Positions 63,448 to 64,000 of a DNA stretch of 64,000 nt are shown piece by piece. The stretch is taken from contig CAVZRW010000011.1 of the NCBI GenBank assembly GCA_963777855.1, positions 1-64,000 on the forward strand. Reading direction: 5' to 3'. Under the pieces are notes generated by a model. It did no database searches, was not told the origin of the DNA, and saw only the letters and a list, made by a program, of their open reading frames with translations. The position numbers and the translations under genes were made by a program. Source of the DNA: Prado023 sp963777855. GTDB taxonomy: Bacteria > Actinomycetota > Actinomycetes > S36-B12 > CAIYMF01. The stretch's first letter is position 1. Every line of letters begins with the position of its first letter.

Positions 63448-63453
63448 ATTCTG
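63448..63453 (-). promoter_or_regulatory. -10 hexamer CAGAAT, leaderless promoter of the patatin operon
   Basis: On the minus strand CAGAAT is followed by seven bases and ATG at 63440. Confidence 0.5.
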
Positions 63454-63492
63454 GCACCGGCCGGCGTCGTGCAGCGCGGGCTGGCGAGTTGT

Positions 63493-63522
63493 TTGCGCAA
63501 GCCCGCGCCGCGCTGCTACGGT
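63493..63522 (+). promoter_or_regulatory. Promoter of the riboswitch-metY unit: TTGCGC-18-TACGGT
   Basis: -35 TTGCGC (63493-63498) and -10 TACGGT (63517-63522). Transcription would start at about 63529, directly at the first base pair of the riboswitch. Confidence 0.65.
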
Positions 63523-63529
63523 CTGCGCA

Positions 63530-63655
63530 GGTCAAGAGTCCCAGCATCAAGCCCTGGCTTGCTGGGCGGCAACCCTCCCACCGCGGTGGGGTGCCCCAGG
63601 TGAGGACCTGGTTGCTACTGCCACCCGGCAGGACGCAGCAAGCGCGGGTCTTGCC
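63530..63655 (+). ncRNA. SAM-IV riboswitch
   Basis: The leader has the SAM-I/SAM-IV core in order: GGTCAAGAGTCCCAGC, CAAGCCCTGGCTTGCTGG, CGGCAACCCTCCCACCGCGG, TGGGGTGCCCCAGGTGAGGA and CCTGGTTG, followed by the pseudoknot side GCAGCAAGCGCGGGTC. The arrangement outside the core fits SAM-IV, found mainly in Actinobacteria ahead of sulfur amino acid genes, and the next gene is metY. High SAM should turn the gene off. Confidence 0.9.
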
Positions 63656-63689
63656 AGTCAAGACCCCGAACCCTCGACGGGGGTTCGGG
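63646..63689 (+). terminator. Expression-platform hairpins after the SAM-IV aptamer
   Basis: Hairpin A, GGGTCTTG/CAAGACCC (63646-63653 with 63659-63666), and hairpin B, CCCGAACCC/GGGTTCGGG (63665-63673 with 63681-63689), share two bases. They could be alternative structures, with B acting as the terminator. No U-run follows. Confidence 0.55.
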
Positions 63690-63761
63690 CTCGGGCCACA
63701 AACCGATCCGGACCAACGTCACACCCGCACAGCCCCCCGGGGCCGATACGAGGAGACGTCG

Positions 63762-64000
<239 letters not shown>

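Overview
The window (about 70% G+C, third codon positions almost always G or C) is a chromosomal segment of an actinobacterium. The best guess is a Micrococcales-type organism, but lineage below phylum is not established. The evidence is the classic actinobacterial gene order, a ClgR-type regulator, DUF3046 next to recA, a LysM protein divergent from lexA, ThyX instead of ThyA, a class II ribonucleotide reductase, and a SAM-IV type riboswitch.

Layout. 1-3.5 kb: 3' end of pnp, an M16 peptidase and dapB. 3.5-18.6 kb: accessory block splitting the usual dapB-thyX-dapA order. It holds membrane proteins, an ACT-domain protein, a fructosamine-kinase-like protein, a HAD phosphatase, an alpha/beta hydrolase, an FGGY kinase divergent from an aminotransferase/class II aldolase pair, an MFS carrier, a 26-residue membrane peptide, a SulP permease and a GAPDH. 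18.6-28.4 kb: thyX-dapA-rnj-ftsK-rimO-pgsA-cinA-clgR. 28.6-33.2 kb: a giant Lhr-type helicase on the minus strand. 33.3-42.2 kb: DUF3046, recA-recX, miaB-miaA-dapF-hflX-dinG. 42.2-48.6 kb: DUF2252 protein, lexA divergent from a LysM cell-wall protein (with LexA operators), then nrdR-nrdJ. 49-54.1 kb: a MalT/LAL-type LuxR regulator, a 46-aa acidic protein and an acyl-CoA synthetase. 54.2-54.9 kb: a decayed trehalose locus (PTS EIIB head joined to a TreC tail). 54.9-63.4 kb: methyltransferase, Pro-rich membrane protein, pentapeptide-repeat protein, SDR-SRPBCC pair, YccF-GreA-like pair, DUF4192, and a patatin-acyltransferase pair. 63.5-64 kb: SAM-IV riboswitch and the start of metY.

How the genes work together. 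Three lysine/DAP genes (dapB, dapA, dapF) supply lysine and peptidoglycan precursors. recA, recX, lexA and the LysM protein form an SOS module, with dinG (helicase) nearby. miaA, miaB and rimO are tRNA/ribosome modification enzymes. nrdR and nrdJ govern dNTP supply together with thyX. Many genes start 6-8 nt after a TANNNT-like hexamer with no ribosome-binding site, so leaderless transcription appears to be the rule here.

Sequence quality. Many essential genes (recA, rnj, gap, dapA, thyX, lhr, recX, miaB, rimO, ftsK, hflX) are broken by one-base indels although the protein text between breaks is perfectly conserved. The densest stretch is 15.3-22.1 kb, while 40.2-52.9 kb is clean. Consensus errors are the simplest explanation. 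However, every insertion I could resolve can be placed exactly between two intact codons, which is odd enough to be listed as a finding. Coordinates of broken genes are the full span of the intended gene.
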